A stretch of DNA of 64,000 bases from Rostratula benghalensis (taxonomy: Eukaryota; Chordata; Aves; Charadriiformes; Rostratulidae). The translations under genes were made by a program, and so were the position numbers. The notes below the pieces were generated by a model. The model saw nothing but the letters and a program-made list of their open reading frames with translations. It was not told the DNA's origin and did not search any database. The stretch spans positions 250,922 through 314,921 of the forward strand of contig VXAI01000163.1 of the NCBI GenBank assembly GCA_013399305.1, read 5' to 3'. This document shows, one piece after another, positions 27,801 to 38,730 of the stretch. Every line of letters starts with the position of its first letter. Within the stretch, counting starts at the first letter, position 1.

Positions 27801-30800
27801 TTATATCTTCCTCTTCAAGCAGACTCTACAAAATTTATCAGAAAAAAACCAAAAGAACAATTCCAAAAACCTCAACCTCGCAGTGGTTAGGAGGAAATGA
27901 CAAAAATGTCCAGGTAAATTAGTTGAAATCTGACACATGAGGTTCAAATCTCACAACCTGATCCAAGATTCATTAGCTTCCTAACACAACGGATAATGCT
28001 TCCTTAAATCCTGCTTGAGCACTATCAGGAATATTCTATCGACACTGAGTCTTCTCCAAGTAATCCTACAATCAGGTTGAGATTAATTCTCATCCATAAA
28101 ACTGTCACATTAAGAATGGAAAGGTAACCCAAATTCATCAGGATTTATAGCATTTGCAGTTACCAACTATAAAGACAATTCCATTAGGTTTTATTATATT
28201 GTTTACCTTTGATCTACCAGTGGACTGCATCACTTTACACATGATATTAAAATCAGTATTTCAATAAATCAGTATTTGAATTGACATTTCCTTAGAAAAC
28301 AATTGAGCTTTTTGAAACACCAACATTAAATGATTACCACACATCATAAAATCTTACTAAACAAAGTGGTATAAAAGAATTGTAGTAAAAAAAAAACCAA
28401 CCTAAGTTCCTTGGTTCAGAAAGAAATAGCAAAGTTATTACCAGCCTAACTAGGAACAAAAGCTGATTTGTGCATATTCACTGACCATAAAAGAATGAGA
28501 AATTACCCTTTGAACACAGAACAGAACCCTCCTTTTCTTTACATCAGATGCCAGCACACAAATCCAGCCCACCCCACAAAAAAACAGTAGCTGCAATTAC
28601 ATGAAGAATTTCTGAATGCTTCCTAGCTAGTTTAAGAGTAGTGCAGGCAGATTCCCTGAGCAAATCGACGCACAGACAGCAGTTTCTCAAAACTTTGATG
28701 TAACTTGAATACGTTTTGATGGAGGCAACAAGAGGCCTACTGCTGACAGAAGGGTTGCTGCTTGTCAAACACTGCATCCTCATTTTAAGGCTAAGTAACA
28801 CCAGAGCTTTTCAGAGATCAAGACGCCAGAACGTTTTTTCTTAATTTTACTTTCAAAAGTGATCAACTGTTTTGCATGAGAAGTTTCCCCTATAAAATTA
28901 ATCTATCCATTTTTTTATCTTTTAAATTAAACCAACAGGTCAAACTTTGGTAAAGTTATAAAAATTGGATGCCATCTAGCCAACATGAGGTATTTGGCAA
29001 CCTTAATATGTAGCGTTGCTAGTTTCATACATGAAAAAGCTGGGTATCATTTCAGAATAGCTTATTTAAACCATGGAAGCCAGGTTTGAAACCAACAATT
29101 ACTCTCAACAACAAGTTTCTGCCTTGAAAGTGTCCCAAGCCCGAGAAATTCCCACACCCTCCCTCCCAAATGATGATTTAACACAAATTATTATATAAAA
29201 CAACACAGACTCAAAGAGAAGCAACTACATATTTGAGGGTTCACACAACTCAGAAATTTAAAATAATAAATAATGACACATACAGCATTTTAACTAGTGG
29301 GAGAGCAACCCCTACTAAATTTGCTCTTTTACAAAACCAGTTTGTTCAAGAATGACTGTTTTATAACAGAAAGGATATGTCTGGGAAGCAGAATTAAATT
29401 TTATATTTTTAAAGTTCACAACAGTCTAATCCTCTGTACTGACTTGAATGCTTATTATATCTACAAAACCTTACCTAGACTTGCCGTGAGGCATTCCAAG
29501 TCTGCTAAAAAAACAGGTATTTGTTGGAGCTGATCTTGTAGTTCCACCAGACTGTTTCTTTTCTTCTCCCAGTGCGCAGAAAGCATCACAACTTCACTGT
29601 CCACAAGCTGAAACAAAGAGGTTCTTCACTTTATTTGCAAATTTATGTATCTATTTATGAGCATCTTGGTAATTTTTTTTTTAAGAGTGAATGTGTCTGC
29701 AAGCATAAGGTCTGCATAGCAAGCCTAGAGCACTGCCACTTGTGAGCTTCTCAAGTAAACATGCCCAAGAAAGCATGTTTATATCAAAATGCACTGATCA
29801 AAACAAGATAAAAAGTTACTTCTCAACATACTAATAAATGTAGGAAATAGTTTATGGATTTTATTAAATGTAAATAACATGCATCTGGAATTTTGACAGC
29901 ACTGTTGCACTGGTACACAATAACAACATTGCAGTGCTGCAACATTAGGCTCATTTAGATCAGCAAGAGTTTAATCTTGCCAGTCATACTGATTTAATCC
30001 TAACAATAAAAATGAAAACTGCACAGTCAAAATACTCTAAAAACTGAAATAAAAAGAATTACATTTAAAAAAATAGTTGCCTTTAAAACAGTCCTGCTTC
30101 TCTGATCTCGAGTTAAACTTAACTGCAGTAGTTGCAAGAACACGTTTCTACATTAAATATTTTTTGGGGGTTTGATTATTTTTTGTTGGTTTATTACACC
30201 GTAGCATAAAGAGAAAATTTTAAGCAATGTGTCTTCTTGTTTGTATAGATGGTTTCTATGAAAAACAGCAAGATCAAGAGACCTTAGGTAACAAATGTTT
30301 CTCTTAACCTGATACATTCATATTTTTTGCTTAAGTACACAAAGTGATTGCAACTATCTGAAAGGACAGGAGACTAGAAATTCTGAGTGTCAATGTATCA
30401 GCTGAAAAGTATTTTAAAATCACTAGGAAATTCTCACACTCAATGTTTCTTACTGTAATTGAAATAGTAAAAAAGTAAGCAGGAGAATGAGCTTCAGATA
30501 ATTCTGGCTAGCCGATACCTTGTTAGAAACACAATCACAGAGTTTCTATTTTTACATCTATATTTACTGGTTTAAGAATATTAATTGTAGGCTGAGTACC
30601 ATCAAATCTGGAAGTGAGGTGAGAAACAAAAGGAACTGGACATTCTGGTCCATTCCATCAGCTTCCTGTCCAACATCATCTTAAAACCACAGTGACAAAC
30701 AATGCAACTTGGCATTTTTCCCAAGTAACAAGATGGAGCATTACTTTTTCATTATACTGGTTGTACCGGACCTAGCTGGGATGGACTTAACTTTCTTCAC

Positions 30801-33800
30801 AGCAGCCCATATGGTACTGTGTCTTGGATTTCTGTCCAAAATGGTGTTGGTAACACACCAGTATGTTGGTGTGTTACTGAACAATGTACTTGTACAGTGT
30901 CAAGGCTTTCTCTCTTCCCCACTCATCCCTGCTCCTCCTGCAATGAGTAGGCTAGGGTTGGTCAAGAAGTTGGGACTCAACCAGAAAAGTTCACCATCAG
31001 CCAAACAGACATTTCATACAATTTAATACCACAAGCAACAATAAAAACTACAGGTTAGGTCTTACAAGGTAACCATTGTTCTGAGACTAGCTGGGCATTG
31101 GTCTGCTTGTGGGAGCTTGTGAATGACTTCTTTAGCAACACTCATTTTTCCTCTGTCCCTCAATTATTAAACTGTCTTTATCCCAAACGATGAGGTTTCT
31201 CATTTTTGGCCTTTCTGTTCTCACCTATGTCCCACTGGTGGCAGAGTGAACAAGGTTGTGTGGTTAATTGCCTAGTGGCCAGGGTCAACCCAGTAGAGTG
31301 GTACTAAAAATTTTAGTTTGAAATTATTTAGACATTTAAAAATATTTCTATTGTGGCATTGTTATTTTTTCTCACCTCTCCAGCTTTTGCACAATCTTTG
31401 GCTCCTTTGTGAAGGGCAGCCCAAGCATCTTCATATCTAAAGAGAAGAAAGATAAATGACTATTTTTAGTGTGTTCTCTTTACAAAGGAAGAGGATGACA
31501 TTGTGTTTATATTCACAGGGACTACCAGAAGTAGCCATGAAGTTAAACTTTAACTGCATGGTTGTCTTGGTAGAACAGTAAATACCATAAAGAAATATAA
31601 AGAAAGAAATAATTTATTTCAAAGGAAAAGTGATTCACATTTTTTAAACTGCTAGCTTACATTAAGAGCTAGAAGGACCAGCAATATTTACAAGACTACA
31701 TTTAAAAGCCTTAAGTGCTACTTGGAACTCAGTTTTCACTATGAAAAAAATTAACAAGATTGTAATAACAACCCCGCTCCCCCCCCCAAAAAAAAGAGAA
31801 TAGATTTTTTAAAAAAACAAACAAAAAAACAAAGAGATAAAAACACAAAATAAATTTATAACGCAAATAGCATCTGGTACTCAGAAAACACATGATTAAA
31901 TACACGTAAAATATACTTTCTTTTCATGGCAATGAAAGGCATACTGTCTCAATTATAACACAGTGAAACCACATCAAATATGTAAAAACTATAAAACATC
32001 AAACTAAAAACACAGGCTGAACCTCAGTGCTGGTCTCCCTCTTCCCTGTGCATTGGACCCCAAACTAAAGCCACCTTTCAAGTGTTGTTTTTCCTCCAGA
32101 ATTTCTAACATGATCACTAACATGATAGCACTTAAGGATTCAGCGAGCTTTAAACATATTTATAATTTGGTAATGACCCCCACTCTACTCTCTGCATTAA
32201 GAAGTTATTAGTAACACCTTCACTTTCTTCTCATTTTCTTAACCTTGTAAAATTATTTCTGAAATTATAGGAAGCAGATACTAACAAAGAAACAGAAGAT
32301 CATACCTGCTCAGTAATTCCAGTCCAGCAGAGAACTCTGGCAAACACTGAACAGTTCTATAAAACAAATTGTAAATATACAAGTGTTGTTAACAAATAGA
32401 AGGTGGTTGTTATAAAATATGTGTGCACATGCATCTGCATTTGACATACAAGGTGAGCACAGAAACATTCCCTGCTGTTCACAAACATTTTGTCAATCCT
32501 GCTACAAAATGCATTACACAGTGTATCTTACAAGAATATTCCAAAACAAGCATTAGAGGTCTTTCCCTTGTTATTTTATGGCAGCCCATTCTTACCTCTT
32601 TTTGACTATGTCCATTAAAAACAACTTTTATGATATAATTTCTCAGTACAGTTAAAAAACACACATGATAAATTTATTTTAACTTAAAACAGGGGACAGA
32701 AACATTTTGGAAATCAGATTACTACACAAGTTCTTTATGTCTCTCAAAGATTTGCACTTAATGTATTCTACATCAAAAATAAACACTAAGCTAAAGAACC
32801 TCTGACAGTCTAATGTTCTAGTGATCTATTGGATGCATATATTTTCATTACTAACAGCTTGGAATATAAAGGCAACTTATCATAAGTTAAGGACAATTAA
32901 CAACACAGCACTTTTAATGATGTATTATGTGATGATCTTGATATCATCCAAGATGCACCTCTCTGAAGAGGCCAGACTGTTTTGAACTGTCATCCAAACA
33001 ATTTGAATGGAAAAAAAATAATACCGTAAGTGAAACCTTTTTTACTTTTTTTTTTTTTCTCCTTTCTTAAACCAAGGGAAAAGTGATAAAATCAGTGAGA
33101 AGGGAAAGGACATCAGTCTGCCTCTAGTGCAACCTACTTTTCAAAGGAGGACCAGCTATGGGATCAGACCAGATTACTCAGGGATCTGTCCAGTTGCAAC
33201 TTGAAAACCTTGGAGAACAGAAACATCACAGGCTCTGTGAGCAACCTTTTCCACTGCTTGGTTGTCCTCACGAGGACACCTCTTGTTTCAACTTATGCCT
33301 ATTGCTCTTCATGTTACCACCACGTACTAGTGTCAAGAATCTGGCTCCACCTCCTTGATAGGTAATGATGGACTGCTGTTAGGTCTCCCCAAAGTCATCC
33401 ATTCTCCAGGCTGAACAAAATCCAGTCTTAGCCTTTCCTCATACACAAAGAGTTCCAACCCCAAACATCTTGGTGTCCCTCCACTAAACTTGCTCCAGGC
33501 CGTCAATTTTTTTTCTTATATCGGGGCCCAAAACAGTAGCTAGATGTGGTAGCGTAGCACTGTGTTTAGTGCTGAGTGCAGGGGATAATCACCTCCCTCA
33601 ATCTTGTGGTTCTGTTCATACAGCCCAGGAAGCTGTTGACTTTCCTTGCTGCCAGACATATTGCCAGCTCACATTCAGCTTGCTGTGTCCCAAGACCCTC
33701 AGGATCTTTTCAGCAAAGCTGCTTCCCAGGAAGTGATGTTGTTGCAGGGGATACTTTCTTCCCAGTGTAAAACTATGGATTTGTATCTCTTGAATTTCAT

Positions 33801-36800
33801 GAGCCACATCTTGGTCCATGTGATCCTATGGGCCTTCATGGGTTGATTTCCCGAAACTGATCTTCATCCTCTACTGATCAGTCTCCTCCACTAAGCACAG
33901 GTGACTGGGAGACCTTGTTTGTGAAGACTGAAGCAACAAAGGCATCGACTACCTCAGCAATATCTACATTTGCTGTCACTCAGTTATTCACCCCATTTAT
34001 CAGCAACACCACATTCTCTTTGTTCAGCTTTTTACTACCAGTCCAGGGCTAGAAGCCCCTCTTCTTGTCCTTGACATCCCTTGTGTCAATTCTAGGTGAG
34101 CTCTGGCTTTCCCTTTGGAAAAGCCAAAGAAGTTATGATGAGGGTACCAAGAAGCTATCACTGACACCCTCCAGAATTATTCTTGACTGCTTCCTACTAT
34201 GCTGTCCCTTCAGTGGATCTCAAGGAAGTTAAAGGCCCACATATGAATGAGGTTGTAATGATACAGATAATTCCTCAAGTCATTTAGAGAAGACTTCCTT
34301 CACTCACTCCCTGATCAGATTGTCTATAACAAACTCCCATGGCAACATCACCCTCACTGGCCTCTCTTCTGATTCTGACCCACAGGCCCTCAGCCATCCT
34401 TGCAATCAACCTAAGCTATATTTGTCCCAGAACTTTAACAGCAAAGCAGGTCACCCTGAAATTCCCCCATTTATAATGATCCATTTGGTTTGCCCAGTGC
34501 TTATCTGAAAAAGTGCTGTATATTTACTTTTGGTTCATTGTCAGATGAGCCAAAACTCTATGGACTGGAAATATACAAAGGCATCAGTTGCCTGAAGTAG
34601 TTTCATTCAAACACTCACCCATTCATAAGTTCTTTTCTGTGTCAATACAAACAGTCTTCTGTTAAAAAAACCTTTACATCCAAAATATCAAGCTTCAGAA
34701 CTTAATACAGCTTATTTTGAATGCTAGTATTTTTTGTTCAGGGCTTGTTTTAAAACTAATTTCTATCTAAACACCATGTTTTAGTAAGAACATGCTTTGC
34801 ACTAAAGCAAACCTGGGCTTATCTGAAGAAGCAACATTCAGAGACATCGCTGACAAACATTAAGTGGTCTTTCCCTACAGTTTACACAGGTTGAAAGAAT
34901 GAACAATATACTAAAATGGAGAGGATAAACCCACCACAATTTTACATCTTCTTGCAACAGAGATGAACGTTGTACATATATTTGCCACAATATAAAGGCT
35001 GCTATTTCTGTTCCTGTACTAAACAAACTGAATTACAGTTTTAGTACATGAAATTCACAGAGATTGTAAGTAACATTTCAGTGTACTGCAACCTGATTCT
35101 TTTATCGAGCACTACACTAACATTGAATATTCACATAATTTAAGTAGTCATTTATAAATTGATTGATAGCCACTAGAAATTACATAGGCCTATCAATCAA
35201 GGTTCTACTAAGCAAAGTAAAGTACTGCTTCAATATTAGGGTAAAGCTTTTCTATTACAAAAAGAATATTCTGCAAAATTTTATGCAAATGTTTTTCTAA
35301 CTTTTCACTTTCAAAATTTTCCTTTAAGAACATTTTAGACCAATGCTATACATCAAGATGTTCTGAAGTACCTCTGCCTGCTTTTCTTTGCTTCTCTTGA
35401 TTTGTCACCCAAAGTCTTCAACCTACAAGTCAAAACATAAAACCATCAGACACTTCCAACACCAACAACAGAGAACAACTTATTTCAATACATGTGTTAA
35501 TTCTAGTTTATTATAGTTAATTTTGTTTCAGCTTATTTCACAAATAAATCAAGTTTCAGTTTTGTGGAGACACAAAAGACACGAGCAAGAAGGCAATGCG
35601 CTATGAGATATCCTCCAGACATGACAGAACTAGGTAGTCCTAGATATCCTCCAGAGATGACACAGAATTAGGTAGTCCTAGATAGATATTCTCCAGACAT
35701 GACACAGAACTAGGTAGCCCTAGATATCCTCCAGACATGACACCTCAGTGACCCAGTGACTAACACCCTAATATAAAGATATTCAGGTTGCTTCTAGGGT
35801 GAGCTCAATCGCTTCCCCAGTCGTCACCATCACCAATTTCCAGGAACTCATAGAAGAAACCTCAAAACTCTGCTGCAAAATAGGTGGTTGGCAATTTGAG
35901 AAAAGATGTGCTAAAGCAGGTCTTCTCTTTCTGTTAGCAGCTGCTTGTAATAGTCAAACCAAATAGCAACAACCACAGCACATGGAGGAAGAAGAACACT
36001 GTTGAAGAAAGCTCTGCAATTTTCCCCTCCTCTGTCATGTTCCCCAGTATGCACCCTAGCCTAAACCAGCAGCACTGCTCTGCATACAGAGATAGATGGA
36101 AATGTTGGGTCACAACTACCAGTTCTCTTCCTAGCATATCTGCCAGGCAGTTAGAAGTAAAGGTCAAAGAATTTATCACTGGACTACACGATACTGGCTT
36201 CCTTTTAGCAGTGCTATCTGTACAAAGAAGAGGTACTGTGAGCCACACCACTCAAGCTGGCAGAATCACAAAAATTACTACCCTCACACAGACAAACACT
36301 GTTGGTTTGGGGTTGTGGGGGGTTTTTTGGGGTTGTTTTTTTTTTCCCCCTTTCTCCTGCAAAAGATTGTGTGCAGGTAGATGGGTCAAAATCTAGATAC
36401 CTCGCTCACAGGATACACAGAAGTAGACAGGAGACACAGCTGAGCAGGGGAAGGGGGAGCTCATTTCTTTCTACACAGAAGTAGTTAATAACTCTTAACT
36501 GTTCTTTCTGTAGATAGACAGCCCCAGATTAATCTTTTTCAGCTGTACTTAAGTATTCGCTTATTGCTAAGGAACAAATATCCCTTCCAAAGAAACCCTG
36601 GAAAGGCTTCTCCCTCTCAATGTTTCAAGAAATCAAATCATTAACTACACATGAATGCTCGCAAAGTGAAACAAGTTAGCCATAAATGGTCCAGCATTCT
36701 TAACACCAGAAACATTTTACCTGGGTTATGACCATTTTGAGCTAAATATTATAAAATTACTTCTATTATCAGTTTGGTGGGGTAGGGAATGGGGTAATCC

Positions 36801-38461
36801 AAAACACTATGACATTTTAGTTGCGTTGTATAGAAAGGAAAAAGGAGCAAAACAGGGTAAGTCATGTTCTGGCCTGAAACCCTGGAGACACTACAGGAAA
36901 AAAACCTGATGCTGTCCACAGCCTCTGCTACCATAGCTCCAAGATACAGGTTCCCAACAGCAACAGAGAATACACTCCAGAAAGAAAAGAAAATTCAAGA
37001 AGGGACACTCCAAGAAGGGCACATTTAAATGAGCTGCTAAAAAACCCAAAGTTGGAAATGATGAAATCAGAGACTGTTCTCAACACAGAAACAAACACAG
37101 TAATACAAGGAAGAAGGCAACGTAGAGGCTACATAGAAACCATATAGACTCCAGTGCAGCAATACATGAAGATCAAGAATTAAATGGCTTCGGGATCCAG
37201 CATATTATGACCTTTCCAATGTCCTTTCATCATGTGAAAGACATCTTTTTCAAAAGAACCTTACACTGTACTGAGGCATCAAACCCTGTGAGAAGTTCTA
37301 AAAATAACAGCAAAATAGAAAGACAGCAATACTTTAGTCTGTAGACATTTTAATAAGCCATTTTAATATTCAATTACTGTTTGTTGAGACAGATAAAATA
37401 TAAGCAATTTATCAGATTGATCAATAGCTTATTCTACCAATTTCTCTGGACCGTCATATGCTGGTGCACATGAGCCGTTATAGAGTATTTAAGTTTCTGG
37501 AGTACATACACATCCATCACTATATGTAAGTATTTACCATAGGGGTATTATAAGGCAGCTTCAACATTGCTAAAGACCATGCAGGTTTAAGAAGTAATTG
37601 ATTACAACACGATACCCTCCTGTGGGTCATTATGAGCCAACAGTTTTGCAACACAGACATGACCTCGTTCTCTGGCCATCCACTGACTTTCTGGCAACGG
37701 TCATGTGGATCACCTGCTTGTACTAAGAACAGTTTGGATACAAGGCCTATCCAAAAAAAGCCTTGTGAGGCAACATAGGAAGACTATCTTTCTACTTTTT
37801 AATGTAAGCAAGGGGTTACTCCTTCTGCTTCTCCTAAGGTTATATTTTCCAAGTGACAGTAACTCATCTTCCGAGGAAAGAAAAGTTTTTCATACACCAG
37901 AGTACAACAACGCTCTTTAAGCAAGACCATTAATCTATAAAACCCTGAAGGTCAGTTACTTCATAAAAAATTCAAGCGCGTTAATTGACCCCATTCACAT
38001 CTCCCTCACTCTCTCACAACAGCAGTGCTCTCTTTCTCTCCCCTCACCGCAGTTGCCTCACGATCACCACGGCTCCTCCTCCCCCTGGCTCCCGACCCGC
38101 AGCTGCCGGGACTCGCCAACCGCCCGCCATGACCCGCCCAACCCAAGCAGGAAGGGCCGAGGAGAGGGGAGCGAGTTAGACCTCGGGGACACCTTTCCAG
38201 CGCGTCGCCGCACCGAACGGGACGCTGTTGCGGTGAGAGGGAATGTCCCCGGCCGGGGGTGCCACCTCCACAGTCTCCTCCTCTTCCTCCCGCCTCCCCA
38301 CTCCCCGGCCCTCAGTCACCTGCTTTCCCCACCCCGCCCAGCCGCGGGTCCCCTCCTGTTCCCTCCACCCTCTCCAGCCCCACCAGGTCGGGGAGTACTA
38401 CCCACCCGGCGGTGAGGTCCTGCTGCACGCTCAACAACCGCTCCCGCAGCGTCTCCAACAT
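24717..38461 (-). CDS. DTNBP1: DTNBP1 (dysbindin), coding exons 1-6, 5' part of gene
   Basis: Dysbindin is a coiled-coil subunit of BLOC-1, the cytosolic complex that works in endosome-to-lysosome-related-organelle traffic; it also binds dystrobrevins. Six minus-strand exons join in one frame (56+51+51+61+133+133 = 485 nt), each with AG acceptor and GT donor. The translation follows human dysbindin from its initiator: [18 protein letters not shown], then [16 protein letters not shown], then [45 protein letters not shown] and [16 protein letters not shown]. Human dysbindin is about 351 residues, so 161 codons is a little under half. The stretch from about residue 74 is the start of the coiled coil. 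No stop or frameshift is seen. The 3' exons were not found and probably lie left of position 1. Identity is near certain; the family comparison is from memory, the exon structure from the sequence. Confidence 0.96.
24850..29474 (-). other. DTNBP1: DTNBP1 intron 5
   Basis: About 4.6 kb of AT-rich intron between exons 5 and 6. I see no recognisable gene, RNA or mobile element, only short A-runs such as the one near 26920. Confidence 0.85.
29475..29607 (-). CDS. DTNBP1: DTNBP1 coding exon 5
   Basis: A 133-nt exon with acceptor GTTTCAG and strong donor GTAAGG on the minus strand, phase 0 to phase 1. It encodes [16 protein letters not shown], then [13 protein letters not shown] and [11 protein letters not shown]. 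The heptad-like leucine spacing fits the start of the dysbindin coiled coil. It corresponds to residues 74-117 of the bird protein. Confidence 0.97.
29608..31375 (-). other. DTNBP1: DTNBP1 intron 4
   Basis: About 1.8 kb between exons 4 and 5. The right third is occupied by a plus-strand LTR (30758-31292) that ends about 80 bp from exon 4. The rest is plain AT-rich intron. Confidence 0.85.
30758..31292 (+). mobile_element. solo LTR of an avian endogenous retrovirus
   Basis: The sequence follows, with many point changes, an LTR type widespread in bird genomes: a 5' end with the AGCTGGGATGGACTTAACTT element, a middle with GGTTGGTCAAGAAGTTGGGA, and a 3' part with CAATTATTAAACTGTCTTTA followed by a C/T-rich stretch ending ...GGGTCAACCCA. 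ATTAAA at 31166-31171 fits the LTR polyadenylation signal. No retroviral internal sequence or partner LTR is nearby, so it is a solo LTR. It is antisense to DTNBP1. Target-site duplications are not clear, and the ends are approximate. The family name is not assigned. Confidence 0.8.
31376..31436 (-). CDS. DTNBP1: DTNBP1 coding exon 4
   Basis: A 61-nt exon with acceptor CTTTAG and donor GTGAGA on the minus strand. It starts in phase 2 and ends in phase 0. It encodes [20 protein letters not shown], against human YEDTWAALHRRAKDCASAGE. This is one of the clearest signatures for the gene's identity. Confidence 0.97.
31437..32305 (-). other. DTNBP1: DTNBP1 intron 3
   Basis: Short intron of about 0.87 kb, AT-rich, with a C-run and A-rich stretch around 31775-31830. 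Nothing else is recognised. Confidence 0.85.
32306..32356 (-). CDS. DTNBP1: DTNBP1 coding exon 3
   Basis: A 51-nt exon with acceptor TTTATAG and donor GTATGA on the minus strand, phase 2 to phase 2. It encodes [16 protein letters not shown] with Arg split over both boundaries. Human has [16 protein letters not shown] here, so the SAGLELLS half is invariant and the first half has drifted. Like exon 2 it could be skipped without a frame change. Confidence 0.95.
32357..35371 (-). other. DTNBP1: DTNBP1 intron 2
   Basis: About 3.0 kb between exons 2 and 3. Half of it is an old CR1-type insertion (33088-34560), which explains its higher GC and the several open frames there. The flanks are AT-rich. 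Confidence 0.85.
33088..34560 (-). mobile_element. CR1-type LINE, old and long, minus orientation
   Basis: Read on the plus strand this is the antisense of CR1. It carries landmarks such as TTCTCCAGGCTGAACAAAAT, then CCTCCCTCAATCTTGTGG, CAGCCCAGGAAGCTGTTGAC and TGAATTTCATGAGCCACATC. The distal part (after about 33850) continues with GAAGACTGAAGCAACAAAGG and CTTGACATCCCTTGTGTCAA, which I recognise from the further-upstream noncoding part of the same repeat group in birds. The copy is heavily diverged with internal deletions. It has the same orientation as DTNBP1. Short open frames inside it are not genes. Confidence 0.8.
35372..35422 (-). CDS. DTNBP1: DTNBP1 coding exon 2
   Basis: A 51-nt exon bounded by acceptor TTGTAG and donor GTACTT on the minus strand. 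It enters and leaves in phase 2 and encodes [16 protein letters not shown]. Compared with human LKTLSDKSREAKVKSKPR it is one codon shorter in the basic tail. Because it is phase-symmetric, skipping it would keep the frame. Confidence 0.95.
35607..35743. repeat. minisatellite, about 3.5 copies of a 36-42 bp unit
   Basis: Four successive units start at 35607, 35643, 35681 and 35723 (the last is partial), each built on GATATCCTCCAGACATGACA followed by CAGAACTAGGTAGTCCTA. The units differ by a few substitutions and by an extra GATA in the third. Each full unit contains CTAGG-TAGT-CCTAG or a near copy, 5-bp inverted arms around 4 bases. The array is in intron 1, 184 bp upstream of the exon 2 acceptor. 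Confidence 0.92.
36302..36345 (+). repeat. G/T-rich low-complexity stretch
   Basis: A run of G-tracts (GGGG, GGGGGG, GGGG) separated by T-rich spacers and followed by a T-run and C-run, in intron 1. The complementary strand would be C/A-rich in the DTNBP1 pre-mRNA. Confidence 0.7.
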
Positions 38462-38730
38462 CCTCCCGGCCTTCCCCGGTTCGCGGAGGCCAGAGCCGAG
38501 AGAGGCGGGGTGCGGGGCCGGGCCTCGGCTGCTTCCTCCTCCCCCTCAGCCCGCGGGCGGTACGAGGCGGTACTTCATCGCCGCCCTCGCGCCCGGCGGA
38601 AGGCCCGCCTTTTCTTTTCCGTTGAGGGCCTCGCGCGGGTGGCGGGGCGAGCTCCCTCACAAAGTTCGGGGCGCCACGGAGCCGCTGAGGCGAGCCGGGT
38701 CCCGGGGTGCGAGTAACACCGGTGGAACCG
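38040..38730. promoter_or_regulatory. CpG-island promoter of DTNBP1
   Basis: A sharp GC- and CpG-rich island in otherwise AT-rich DNA, surrounding DTNBP1 exon 1. It holds several GC-box-like elements (CCGCCC and GGCGGG types) and no obvious TATA box next to the start codon, as expected for a housekeeping promoter. The transcription start is likely in the right half (about 38480-38730), upstream of the minus-strand ATG. Long open frames inside the island on both strands result from its low stop-codon density and are not genes. Confidence 0.85.
38406..38461 (-). CDS. DTNBP1: DTNBP1 coding exon 1
   Basis: The exon begins with ATG (minus strand, 38461-38459) inside the CpG island and encodes [18 protein letters not shown] plus two bases of a glycine codon (56 nt, phase 2 at the end). 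The start is chosen because it matches the known dysbindin N-terminus; the context is GGGAGG-ATG-T. The donor reads GG|GTGGGT, and the split Gly codon is completed by the first base of exon 2. The 5' UTR continues upstream (higher coordinates), but its start cannot be fixed from sequence. Confidence 0.95.

Larger units (their letters stand above)
35423..38405 (-). other. DTNBP1: DTNBP1 intron 1
   Basis: About 3.0 kb between exons 1 and 2. It contains a minisatellite close to exon 2 and a G/T-rich stretch near 36302-36345. Its promoter-proximal end lies within the CpG island. No other exon or mobile element is recognised. Confidence 0.85.

Noticed and set aside
30709..31026. 105-codon plus-strand open frame
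   Set aside because: It runs through the 5' half of an ERV LTR, which is noncoding.
35934..36396. Overlapping 105- and 119-codon frames on opposite strands in intron 1
   Set aside because: No homology or splice signals; the C-terminal part of the plus frame is translated G/T-rich low-complexity sequence.
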